From: Elysia marginata
Lineage: Eukaryota; Mollusca; Gastropoda; Plakobranchidae
Assembly: GCA_019649035.1 (NCBI GenBank)
Contig: BMAT01000957.1
Span: 23,830 to 43,966 of the forward strand
Direction: 5' to 3'
Length of the DNA: 20,137 nucleotides
Part shown: in pieces, positions 1 to 10,400 of the stretch
Position numbering within the stretch: the first letter of the stretch is position 1
Layout: every line of letters begins with the position of its first letter
Translations under genes and position numbers: made by a program
The notes under the pieces: generated by a model
What the model saw: only the letters and a program-made list of their open reading frames with translations
Databases searched by the model: none
What the model was told of the DNA's origin: nothing

Positions 1-1255
1 TGCTTATCTACACAGCTCTACTGCGACTCCTGTTCAATTTACTCATTCGACAATTTTAAAGCGGCATGTTTTTTGTTCTTTCTCTATCTTAAAAGTTTTT
101 TTCTCTTAAGATGCAATTTCCCTCTAAAAATATTTATATCTTGTCGTTTATATTCCCGTTGTTCAAAAGTTAGCTTATGTTTGTCTTTTTATTTGGAAAA
201 TACAAACCCATCATGATTTTTTTTGCTGCTGTATCCACACTTGCAGGAACATCGTTTCTAATTTAAATGAAGATGACTCTCTTCAGTTTCAGTTAGTAAA
301 AAATACATAAGGCTTGCCCACTGTTTCAAAAATATTTTCCAGGGAGGGATTTCCGTAAAGTGGTGTCACCCTAGCTAAGCCTAAGCTTCATGGACACGAA
401 TTCTAAATAATCTGAATTTTTTCTGAAATAAAGGGCTTTGTACAATAAGATGCATTTTGTTTAAAACCAAAATTGTTGACGAAATGACGAGTGAAGAGTA
501 AATTCCAATCAAAAGAAAAAGTGGCACCCCAGCGCGGAAATCATGCCCATTAAAATTCATATTTTTTCAGTTATGTGTATGTTTGCTGTTTGAAAGTTAA
601 CTAAAACGAAATGCCATTTTCAATAACAGGCGAACGTTTCTCACCCTTTTCCTCAGAAAACGCAACATGTATAACATGCATGGACGATACGGGTGTGTAG
701 CCTACAACCGACAGGGTTCAATAGGCTGTATCTCCGTAGTCTTTAGTGGACACAGATTGTCCACAAGCTTGTCGCCATATGGCAAACCCTTTATGACCTT
801 TTTTTTGTATCTGCTAAGCTTTGATTAAAAAAAATAAGATAAAATCATCCTCAGAGCAATCTTAAATACAAGTTAAGAAGGTAAGACACTGTCTAGATCT
901 CAAACTACGACAAACTACGTGCTTGCTGTTTTTGAAAAGTCAAAATGGCAAAGACTAGATCTAGGCCATAGAATTTCTAGACCACGCGAATTGTCCTCAT
1001 GAGCAAAAAGCTATTGATTGGCAATTGCCCATACAAAAACGTCGAATGCCAAAGTTCAGAAACGTCTATCATTTTGTACCGTTTGTATACCTGGTGCCAC
1101 CCCCACCCCCCCTCTCCAAAAGGAAAAAAAAAGGTAAAAGTGTCATCAACGGGCTAATGTTTCAAAGTTGCGCTATAATTTCAGCGCGACATAATTATAT
1201 GCAGTTGGGCCGAACCGTCAAACGCAGATAATTGGTTAACACTTGCGTGTCAAGC
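1..1255. other. Intergenic, no gene recognised
   Basis: AT-rich sequence with no exon-like conserved frame on either strand. It contains CTAGATCT words near 893-965 and a short C-run near 1098. The small plus-strand ORF at 1025-1231 shows no conserved features. Confidence 0.5.
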
Positions 1256-1269
1256 CTGGCCCCTAACAC
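1256..1269. repeat. SINE target-site duplication, 5' copy
   Basis: CTGGCCCCTAACAC directly precedes the tRNA-like head and matches the copy after the tail. Confidence 0.75.
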
Positions 1270-1270
1270 C

Positions 1271-1573
1271 GGCTCTGTGGCCCAGCGGTAAGACACTCGC
1301 TCAGAGGTCGGGAGGTGCGAGGTTCGATCCCCGGCCTAGTCAATCCTAAGACTTCAGTATTGGTATGAGCAGCTGATCCGCCTAGTGTCTGGAATAATGG
1401 ATTTAGTACTAAGTCTGGTCGGCCCGGTGACAGGATAATGTGACTGGGGTGGAGTATGGAAGCGCTCCTTACATCACAGTATGGCAGCACGCTTTCAATT
1501 GCCCCAAGCACCGTCTCTGATATAACATTGTAGTTGAAAAGAAACGTTAAAATTCAAACAACCAACCAACCAA
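1271..1573 (+). mobile_element. tRNA-derived SINE, apparently full length
   Basis: About 303 bp. The head resembles a tRNA gene and carries RNA polymerase III box A (TGGCCCAGCGG, 1278-1288) and box B (GGTTCGATCCC, 1321-1331) at normal spacing. A tRNA-unrelated body follows and ends in an AACC repeat tail (about 1557-1573). Near-perfect target-site duplications flank it. Pol III would transcribe it and a LINE would mobilise it. The minus-strand 82-residue frame across it (IEPRTSRP) is the usual false ORF seen antisense to tRNA-like SINE heads. Molluscan SINEs of this build are known, but I cannot assign the family. Confidence 0.85.
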
Positions 1574-1588
1574 CTGGCCCCTTGACAC
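1574..1588. repeat. SINE target-site duplication, 3' copy
   Basis: CTGGCCCCTTGACAC follows the AACC tail. It differs from the 5' copy by an inserted base and one uncertain position, so the insertion is not brand new. Confidence 0.75.
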
Positions 1589-2974
1589 TTGAAATCTTTT
1601 CCATTTAGCATTGATTCTCACTTTAAAACAACTCATGCGATAGATCGGTTTCCCACTTTTAAAATAAAATTGATTACATTGGGATGGTTTGTTGTAATTT
1701 ACAAAATAGTGAGTATTATAGTTTCTTCTGTGTAGCTTGATGGACTCCTCGACTTATTAACAGCACGGCCTTTCGCTCAAAGCACAGGCCACCGACATAA
1801 AGAGGCATTTCACTCCCTTGTAACCGCTGCTGGTCTGAAACTTTAAAAAATTTAATGTTTTGGAGTTCGCTTGTGTTTAAACTTTAGCCACGATTACTTA
1901 CCATGTTAGTCGACTGAAAATAAGCAGAAATGGGCATGAGTTTATTCATTTTATCATTTAGGACCAAGTAGAAATGCTAAGGCGTTTGGTTTTAGTGTAA
2001 TATAAACACTATGCTGTCTACTAGCGGTGAGGTATGTGGCAATATACCTTAAGTCATAAAAAGTCAATGAAAAAAGATTTTTATGGAACAAAACTTCAGC
2101 ATAATACATTTCTGTGTTAAGCACTCAAAACACCTTAAATTGATCAAATTAGTATTTTCCTTCAAAACTATTTTTAAAAAATTGTAACAGAGTTTCATAT
2201 TAGCTCAAAATTTATGCACAAGATTATTAAAAGAAGTCAATAACATTATCGTATTCTCCCAGTTGTCTTAAAAATCGAACTTGCAATAAATAAAACGTTA
2301 TAGGCCTACTGAGTTAAATCAGACTATCCATTCTGTCTTGACCGAAAGTTGAACCTTGACCTATAACCGGTACTAATTGAATCACACGTAAGTGTAAAAT
2401 TAAAAGTTTGATCCTCTTAGCCACCCCCTTGTCTTCTTATTTAAGGGGGTGCCTTGTCTTCTTATTTAAGGGACAGAAGGTCACAAGGAGGAGGAGGCAA
2501 ACAAAGGATAAATAGAACCATAAAAAGTTGGGAAATTAGTGGGTAATGCGCTAACACCATCTTTGTGACCGCCAGTCCCAATCTAATGGCATTATTTTTC
2601 TCTTAAACTCGGTTTCCAAATTTATTCAGATTTTTTTATTTATCATAGGTATTGTTTGAGTATTTGCTTTGTTTGTGACTTGAAGCTTATACAGTATTTC
2701 TTAAACTGGAAATAACACCTGAAAGTTTTAATGAAAAGATTGTTAATTTGTCTACAGACCATGTATAAATTAAACAGAAACAAGTGAAACACAACGAAAT
2801 GAATGCTCAAAATAATTTAGTTCACTAAGAGGGTACTTCGATATACCCAATAACTTTATTACTGGTATATGTTTCAGAAATGCAACAAGATAAACAGCAA
2901 CAACAGGAATTTAAAAAACAACGATTATTAATAGTAAATAAGATAACAGTGCATGTTTTGATAACAAAAATGAT
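1589..2974. other. Intergenic, no gene recognised
   Basis: No conserved frame or structured RNA seen. The only notable item is a 21-bp direct duplication at 2427-2447 and 2452-2472 (CCTTGTCTTCTTATTTAAGG plus G). Confidence 0.5.
2427..2472. repeat. 21-bp direct duplication
   Basis: Two identical 21-mers separated by four bases, consistent with a slippage or repair duplication of 25 bp. Confidence 0.8.
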
Positions 2975-3250
2975 GCTTAACGAGATGATTATAACGATTG
3001 TAACGATGATATTATTTTCTTTTGATAACGATTGAGATGATTGTGATCGTCATAAAATGATTTTGATGATTGCGACCGTTATAATGATGATTTTGATGAT
3101 GGTGATCGTCATAATGATGATTTTGTTGATGGTGATAACGGTGATGACGATGATGATGATAATGATGATAACAGTGTAATTGATGATTGTGATAGTTATG
3201 ATATGGTTGTTGATGATGATAATAGTTATGATAGTGTTGATGATGATTTT
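2975..3250. repeat. Degenerate TGA/GAT trinucleotide tract, likely LINE 3' tail
   Basis: The plus strand is dominated by GATGAT, GATGATTTT and GATGATGGTGAT blocks (ATC/ATCA on the minus strand). It starts within about 20 bp of the last reverse-transcriptase codon of the LINE relic. LINEs of the RTE type often end in short tandem repeats, so this probably grew from the element's tail. Repeat translations of it on the minus strand are not genes. Confidence 0.75.
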
Positions 3251-3269
3251 CACCTATCAGCTGTTAGCA

Positions 3270-3905
3270 TCATTGGTTTGATGCCAGATGCAATTGCGAG
3301 ATTCGTGTGCCTGCATTTTCCCACATGTCCATGTCAAAGATTTTTGTTATGTTTTCCATGCGATATATGATCTATATTATTTTTTTGCTTCTATTTTCCT
3401 TTAAGCAAACTTCCCACAAGACTGGTGCTTTTGCTTCTCATTGCGTGTTTAATGTATTTGACTGTCAGCACATTCTATATCTGTAGAATTTTGCCGTTTA
3501 GCTGATGAATCCTTAAGTATGCCATCATCAATTCTTTCATCTGTCCATTTCACTCGTAACAGCCTGCGGTAGAACTAGATCTACATCTTAAGTACTTCCA
3601 GGCTTCTCTCAGCTGCCTTTCTATTTACAATGTATCCATGTTTCACATTCATACATCACGGCAAGCCAAACCAGACATTTCAAGAGCTTTTTAGAACTGT
3701 AGGTATTCCTCCGTGCTTCCATGATAATATCCAGTTGGGTCCTTTCTTGCTTAGATGTTCCTATTTTCACTCTGATGACCTTAGAGCAGGCATTGTCATT
3801 GACATTGATTAAATCTAGATACCTTAACTCATTAGGACGTTTTCGAGCTTCGTGCCGTTATAGAAAACTTCATTTTGTTCTGCTTTCTTTGCACGCCGAT
3901 ATGGG
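3270..3905 (-). pseudogene. Decayed LINE reverse-transcriptase C-terminal region
   Basis: Minus-strand translation gives, in shifting frames, the C-terminal part of a non-LTR retrotransposon polyprotein of the endonuclease-RT (RTE-like) type. Seen in order: YNGTKLENV, RYLDLINVNDNACSK, IRVKIGTSK, TQLDIIMEARRN, LLKCLVWLAVMYECETW (the usual YGCETW motif), AAERSLEVLKM, YRRLLRVKWTDERIDDG, a HAMRSKSTSLVGSLLKGK-like stretch, and MWENAGTRISQLHLASNQ plus TGA at 3270-3272. At least three frameshifts and several stops break it, so it is dead. The RT catalytic core is missing. Clade assignment is from memory of motifs and is tentative. Confidence 0.82.
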
Positions 3906-4490
3906 GGCTAAAATTTGAATAATATTAAGACTAAGTGGTTTAGTGTCCAAGCTCACCGTTACTATTCTATAACTTAATGTGCTGTAGCTTTTCAAAAGTC
4001 AAAACTTCATGAAATAAGTAACTTGAAATGAAGAGCTTAGACCTCAAACGGAAGAAAGATGGCGCCAATTTCTAGCCTAGATCTAGATCTAAATACAGAC
4101 TCTAGATTAAGCTATCTTCTATATCTGGCTCTGAATCGTGATGATTTGAATTGATTTTTAGATTTAAGTCAATTTTTAGACCTTTAATCTCAGTGTTAGA
4201 TCTTGAACTAATCTAATTTCTACATAATTCAAAGCAGGGCGAAACTATGAACTTTCGTTAGAGGTGTGTAGGCCTACTGTGTAAAATGTGATCTCTCCGT
4301 ACAGACGAACCGCGTTTCCGTCTGTCTTTGTCATTTCCGCTGCAGTAAAATCAATGGTTCTGATCTAAATCTATGCTACAACTTTGGAAGTGCAATCTGT
4401 TTCGCATTCCTTGATGCAGATTGCGCATTTCTTTGTGTAGTTCAATAGAAAAAATTTAAAGAACGCTCTTAGACTACCATAGGTAGATTT
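3906..4490. other. Unassigned spacer between LINE fragments
   Basis: An intact element would have about 2 kb of endonuclease and RT core here. I see no RT catalytic motif. The stretch is AT-rich, holds AGATCTAGATCT words near 4078-4105 and CCTACTGTG near 4273, and may be a replacement sequence or heavily decayed. Confidence 0.4.
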
Positions 4491-4652
4491 AGGTCAGAAC
4501 TATTGTGTGACCCCCTGATCTAACAAGACCTTCCTTGCTCAGTCTGATCCCAAACAACCAGGGATGTTTATCACGAACTCCTTTAGTTCCTTGAGGAGTA
4601 TAAGTTTACCAAGTCTTTTTTTAGTGCGGACATTCCATGTCCCTAAGTGTAG
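4491..4652 (-). pseudogene. Decayed LINE endonuclease N-terminus
   Basis: Minus-strand frames read LHLGTWNVRTKKRLGKL then LLKELKEF and, after a shift, SKEGLVRSGGHTIVLT. GTWNVRT followed by a GKL-helix segment is the start of the apurinic/exonuclease-endonuclease-phosphatase domain that opens RTE-like LINE polyproteins. It lies upstream, in the element's orientation, of the RT fragment on the same strand. Stops and a frameshift make it non-functional. The catalytic residues further into the domain are absent. Confidence 0.75.
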
Positions 4653-5191
4653 GCCCTAATGTTTTCTTTCTTGTCTTTCTAAAGGAATTTCCACTCGTGT
4701 AAGCACATCGTCGTCACGGTTTACATCCACATGCACGGATTTTCCCTCCCCTGATATCTTTAAGTTCTTGCCTTTGCTGGGATTCCCGCAATGCAACATT
4801 AATGCCTAAAACTACACATGATGTCATGATGACGATTATGTTATTGGAGACAAAACAATCATTGCATGTTAACAAAAAAACAAACTACACTTGCAATTTC
4901 CGGTAGTTCAGTTCTTTCCTAATGTGTTCTGAGCAGTCTTGATGAGCTTTCATTTCTCAACCTGTCAACCTCCTTTAGATATTTTTTCGTTGTTACCTTT
5001 ATAGATTTTGACACGAGAGGCGTTTACATTTCACATTGCTCAAATGGTCCATGCAAGGTATCCAAAGACTATAATAACATTCTCAAACACTAAAAAAAGA
5101 ATTGATTTGAAAAAATACGAGTACTTATTTTCTAGGATTAGTTTGTTTCATTGACTCTTTATGCAGTAGGCTACTTAACATTACCAAACAA
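4653..5191. other. Unassigned; possible LINE 5' flank then intergenic
   Basis: Sequence to about 4800 is less AT-rich than its surroundings and may be the LINE leader, but no motif proves it. The remainder shows nothing recognisable. Confidence 0.35.
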
Positions 5192-5344
5192 TCATTGACT
5201 GTTGGAATCAAATTTAATCCTCTCTATTTCTGTGCTCTCTTTCATTACACTGGGGATTTTTCCTTTATAAATGAAGTTTCTTGGTTCATCTGTCTCTGTT
5301 TGTGACCATTTATAATAAAAACGATGAACACCATTGCTAATAGG
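5192..5344 (-). CDS. Candidate C-terminal exon 2 of the SVOP-like gene
   Basis: The acceptor ttttctgttctacctacag has a good pyrimidine tract. It opens a phase-0 frame of 50 codons beginning [20 protein letters not shown] and ending SNSQ plus a stop. It would join in frame either to exon L or to a shortened 5833-5958 exon. The charged, hydrophilic composition fits a cytoplasmic tail. No homology is recognised and AT-rich DNA yields such frames by chance. Confidence 0.27.
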   Translation of the reverse strand, partial: PISNGVHRFYYKWSQTETDEPRNFIYKGKIPSVMKESTEIERIKFDSNSQ

Positions 5345-6670
5345 CTGTAGGTAGAACAGAAAATAATGCCTGTATATCTCATATCCCATTGACATAAGGA
5401 CTTTATCAAATGCAATGTATAATTTATGTTGTTTTTTAAAACATTTAGACACAATTTTCCTTTGCTATGCGATGAGTTTATAATTAAGATATAAAAGTCA
5501 ACCTACTTAACTGACAGATAACAGAAAGGCATATAACGTAGGGGGTGCAAAATAGAGCGCGTTCACATGTACTGAAAGGCTTTAATTTTGATTTCTTAAT
5601 GATATTTCAAAGATTATACCCTCATCATCTAAATGGCCGCTTTCAATGCGAAGCCGGTCTCATAATATACTAAATAATGCCTCTTTGAACTATGGTATGT
5701 ACATCCATTTACAACATGAACTTTATAATGAAAAATTCATGCTTTAATATAAAACATGATTACTTGTAAATAGTTTCAAACATTTAGATCCGAGCTGAAT
5801 GGAGGTTCACAACTAAGAGTAAAATGCCTTACGAGAAAGTTGTAAGAAGAAATCTTGTAGGTGGAGTCAAATAAGACACTTTGTAACACACGCTGCTCAC
5901 TGTCTTTAACAAACTGATCGTCGTCCCTAAGCAGCTGTAGTTGCTGGTTTTCAATATACTGAAGACGAGGGCAATGTAAGCAGATCGAGACACACCCACC
6001 AGCATTTTAATGTGAAATATCCTAAGGAGAAAGATTGAAAAGTAGAAATGAGATTACGGTTTGTTTGTCTTTTCGTTTATTATACTGTCTCTACTACTAC
6101 TAGTACTTATCCAAATAGTATTCATTTTAAACTCCAATATTGTTCTTGGTACCGTAATGGATATTTTCTCACAGTTTCATTAATTATGTCTTTGTTGAAC
6201 ATAACTTTGATTGATGAAAAATCATTCATATAGAGTGCATAAAAAATCTTATAATGTATTTTACGTTATTCAAGCACATCAAATAAAGCTTGAATTTTAG
6301 AAGGCAGGCGCCCTTATGTTGGTTTGCAGAAATTCAATATAAAAAAGAGGACAAAGATGAAGAACAATAGATCAGGCTGAGTGCAAAATTGATATTTTGG
6401 TGGCAGAGATCATTATCACAGTAGAACATTAATCGCATTTACGAAAAAAAATTACTAAAAGCAAGTTGTAACGTTTAACAGGACAAGCACGAGAACTGTA
6501 AAGACGAGTTGTAATATATGGACTTCTTACCAGCATGGCCCTGCCGCGCGTATCAAAAGGTAAAACCATCGAAAATACGCTTGTTATCACAGCTGCCGTG
6601 CCATAGGTGGTAAAACTACCAAAGGCTGAGTAATCTGTCAATACCTGCGAGAGAAAGGGGGCGGATAAGA

Positions 6671-6706
<36 letters not shown>

Positions 6707-7390
6707 CAGAGAGTGAGACAGAGAAGCAGACAAAGACAGAGAGTAAAACACAGAGAGAGATAGAAAGCGAGAGAGAGAGAGACAAAGAAAGACAGGCACA
6801 GGGAGTAACAGAGACAGAGAGAGACAGAGGCAGACAGACAAGGCAAGAGAGAGAGAGACGGGGGGGGGAGGTTAGGATAAAGATGGGTGGAAAAATACAA
6901 AATTGTTATCACACGTGCCTAATCTCTTTTCTCTGCAATGATTCGCATTAGTTTCTACTGTGTCTGTAATACATTCTTATCAAGGCATTTTTTGTTTTGT
7001 TTTGTTTTTGGGTGGGGAGCGGGAAGGACTAGGCTACACTTTCTGCTTCAGCGCGTACTTAACTTTTTGCCGAAGTGAAAATGCTTGCTCATGTATCTTC
7101 GATGTAGTGTCATTCTTAAAGTACTTTTCTCTTTAAAGTTCAACAAAACTTGAACAGAAATGTAAAACATAAGTAAAAAGTTATCCGCATCCAGCTTTCC
7201 AAAGGTTTCAAGTTTCAAATTTCAAGGAAAGCTCACATCTAAAGATAGGGCGTATTGTTATCTCTTTCTTGGGGCATGGTTGGCCCATCTGTCAGGAGGA
7301 GAAATATAAACTGTGAAGTAGAATCTTGCTTGCAATTTCAATTTTTTGCCTTTTTTTTTTGACATTCACATTTATGATAAAAATCAACTC

Positions 7391-7452
<62 letters not shown>

Positions 7453-10400
7453 ATCTCTCTCTCTATCTCTATTATCTATCTACGAGCGTATCTATCTTTC
7501 TATCTATCTTTTCCTCTCTCTACCTGTGTTTGACTTTAATATATTACTTCACTGAGTCGCGAGAGGTGCACAATAACACACATTTAAAGGTGGACTAACA
7601 CCTTTCTGAAATGGCATGCCAAACCAGAACGGAAATCAGAACGTAATTTTTAGAAATTTCGAAGAAGTATATTACACCCCGGAATTCCTTTCTCCTTTCT
7701 GATTTTTCGGTAGATTCCAACACGAAAACTGCAATTAGGAAGATAGTCTAATTTTTTGGAAAATCAAGATGTGCAATGTATTGTGGGGTATACAATCATC
7801 TCAAACTTCAAATTTTTTTCCAACATAATGGCGGTTTTTCTCACCAATGAATCTGGCTCATCTTTGCTTCGGAGATCTTATATAAGAAAATCAACTAAAA
7901 AATAGTAGTAAGCATATTGTTCTGAATGTAAAGTCAGACTTGCGTGACTCGTGCAATATTACAATTTCGAGATATAAGATGTAGTTGAGGCAAAAGGTTT
8001 GGCGCTAGATTAGATCTAGATTCTAGATCTAGAAGTGGCCGAAATTTGGTTCCTTTTTTGGCATGGTGTAAGAGCTCCACAAAAATGGGCGTAATCAGAA
8101 CAGATATCCTTCTGATTTTGCGTTACGTTGGCCATAGATTATCCCAAGGAATACAAAAACGTAGGGCCTACATCTTTAAGAAGATAGGTATAGCTTGACC
8201 TTACGGTCCGATTTCTATTTTAAAGCAGTTATAACATTGTATTTTATATTTATATCTGTTTTGTAAATACTTTTCTTACTTTTATGACGAATTTCACATA
8301 CAAATTTGTATCAAATTCAACAATGAAGAACTAAATACAACGTCGTGCATTAAAACTTTCAATTTAAGGAGAAGTTAATTATCCCGGTTTTTTATAGTAC
8401 AGTAGTATTGTCTTATAAGACATTTTTCCAGACTTCACCTGAATGAGCAATTGCCTGTAAAAGCATTAATATTATCAAATGTCATTGGGAGTGACTCTAG
8501 TCAAAGTCAAACGGGCAGTGTAGTTTTTTTTTCTTTAATTCTTTGGTACATGTATTTGACATTTAGACACATGAAATCTACTACCCAATTCCAAAGACTA
8601 TTGTCAGGCCATTGCACGGTTTTTCAGCGGCATTATTTTTGCTCTGCAGCCACCAAGCCCGGAATACACATACTTACCTGAGCAATGAACGGAGTAAGTA
8701 ATGCTCCTAACTTGGACGCCGCCGATGTCACACCCATTCCAATCGCTCTGATGTTTGTCGGGTAGCACTGGTGGATAGATTTTGGGTGTATGGTGACAAA
8801 GAGGAGGTTAGTTGGTAAAGGTGGTTAAATAAAGTCAGATGGTATGGTGCTAATGAGGTTAGTTGATAGAGGTGGGTAGATGGAGTCAGATGGTATGGTG
8901 GTGCTAAATATTTTAATGAGGTTAGTTGGTAGAGGTGGATAGTAGAGTCAGATGGTACTGTTCTAAGGAGGTTAGTTGGTAGAAGTGGGTAGATAGAGCC
9001 AGATGGTATGGTGGTAATGAGGTTAGTTGGTAGAGGTGGGAATATAGAGTCAAATGGTATGGTGGTACTATATAATTATGTTAATGAGGCTAGTTGGTAT
9101 AGGTGGGTAGATAGAGCCAGATGGTATGGTGGTAATGAGGTTAGTTGGTAGAGGTGGGAATATAGAGTCAGATGGTATGGTGGTACTATATAATTATGTT
9201 AATGAGGCTAATTGGTAGAGGTGGGTAGATAGAGTCAGATGGTATGGTGGTACTATATATTTTAATGAGGTTAGTTGGTAGAGGTGGGTGTTCTAATAAC
9301 AGGAATTTATTACTGCAACCAGTTGGTAAGAAAATCATGCATCAAAAGTGGCTGTGGAAATGGCTGATATTGTCACAATAAATATAAACCAGCTACAAGT
9401 AGACATTATAATAAGAAAAGGTCATAACTATCTCAAGAAAATAGACTCGTAGAAATTACTGTATGTTGGTAGAGGTTGAAGTCGTTCTTTGCGTATAACG
9501 AAAAGAATGGTTTATCGGACAAACTCAAGCTTAATAATTGTCATTGGTAAATGTCGGATATGTATAATTATCATGGTATTGTGAAGCGAGCGAATTTTTA
9601 GTAATTGAATTTTGGAACCCTCAAGGCAGAAGGAAAGATTTTGCTATACGTTTCAAGCTCACCTCTGTGGTAAATATAAATAGGACTTGATATCCTCCTG
9701 CAATCATAGCCCGAGCTACAAACAGCGTCACATTTAGGTAGAGTCTAGTGAGACAGAAAAAGGGTGGGGGGAGTGCAATAAAAAAAAAATCATTTTTAAC
9801 CATCCCATTCATTATTGAATCAAATACGATACTCCTCGAGAATCTTGGAACCTATAATCATCAAATGTAAACGAGGACGATATCGCAAGTCGTTCTTGCA
9901 TAATGCTATGAAATAATTGTTACTACCTTATATATTGATTTGTATCTTGTAGTACGTGCACATCGCTTTGTTTTTATATAAATTTAAATGTTTATATTGT
10001 TGATGTACATAGCTGTAAACCAAAAAATGACAATAAAGAACCTTGAATCTTAAATGTTAAATCCTAAATATTGAATCTCAGAAGGCTGACTTTATACAAG
10101 CCACTTGTTTGGATATACCATTGGCATATTAAGCTTTTGCAAACCCCGTTATGCCAATCAGTGTTATGATATACCATTTACATAATTTGCATATCCCATC
10201 ATGACAATCAGTTTTATGATATACCATTGGCATATTAAGCTTTTGCATACCCCACCATACCAATCAGTGTTATGATATACCATTGGCATATTAAGCTTTT
10301 ACATACCCCATCATGCCACTCAGTGTTTTAAAACATAATACCAAGTTTGCTTCCCTCAAAAAAAAATTTTATATTCCTGTAAAAGATAGTTAAAAAATCT

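Noticed and set aside
1271-1343. A functional tRNA gene
   Set aside because: Boxes A and B are present, but the sequence continues into a SINE body and tail, and no clean cloverleaf with an acceptor stem closes.
1263-1511. 82-residue minus-strand ORF
   Set aside because: Antisense of the SINE, with the typical false reading through the tRNA-like head.
2975-3250. CRISPR-like repeat array
   Set aside because: No constant repeat with unique spacers. It is a degenerate trinucleotide tract in eukaryotic DNA.
3630-3918. Two plus-strand ORFs of 60 and 65 residues
   Set aside because: They are antisense to the LINE reverse-transcriptase relic.
6429-6912. Three minus-strand Ser/Leu-rich ORFs over the GA/CAGA tract
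   Set aside because: They are translations of the simple repeat. Only the exon L part (6531-6644) has conserved protein sequence.
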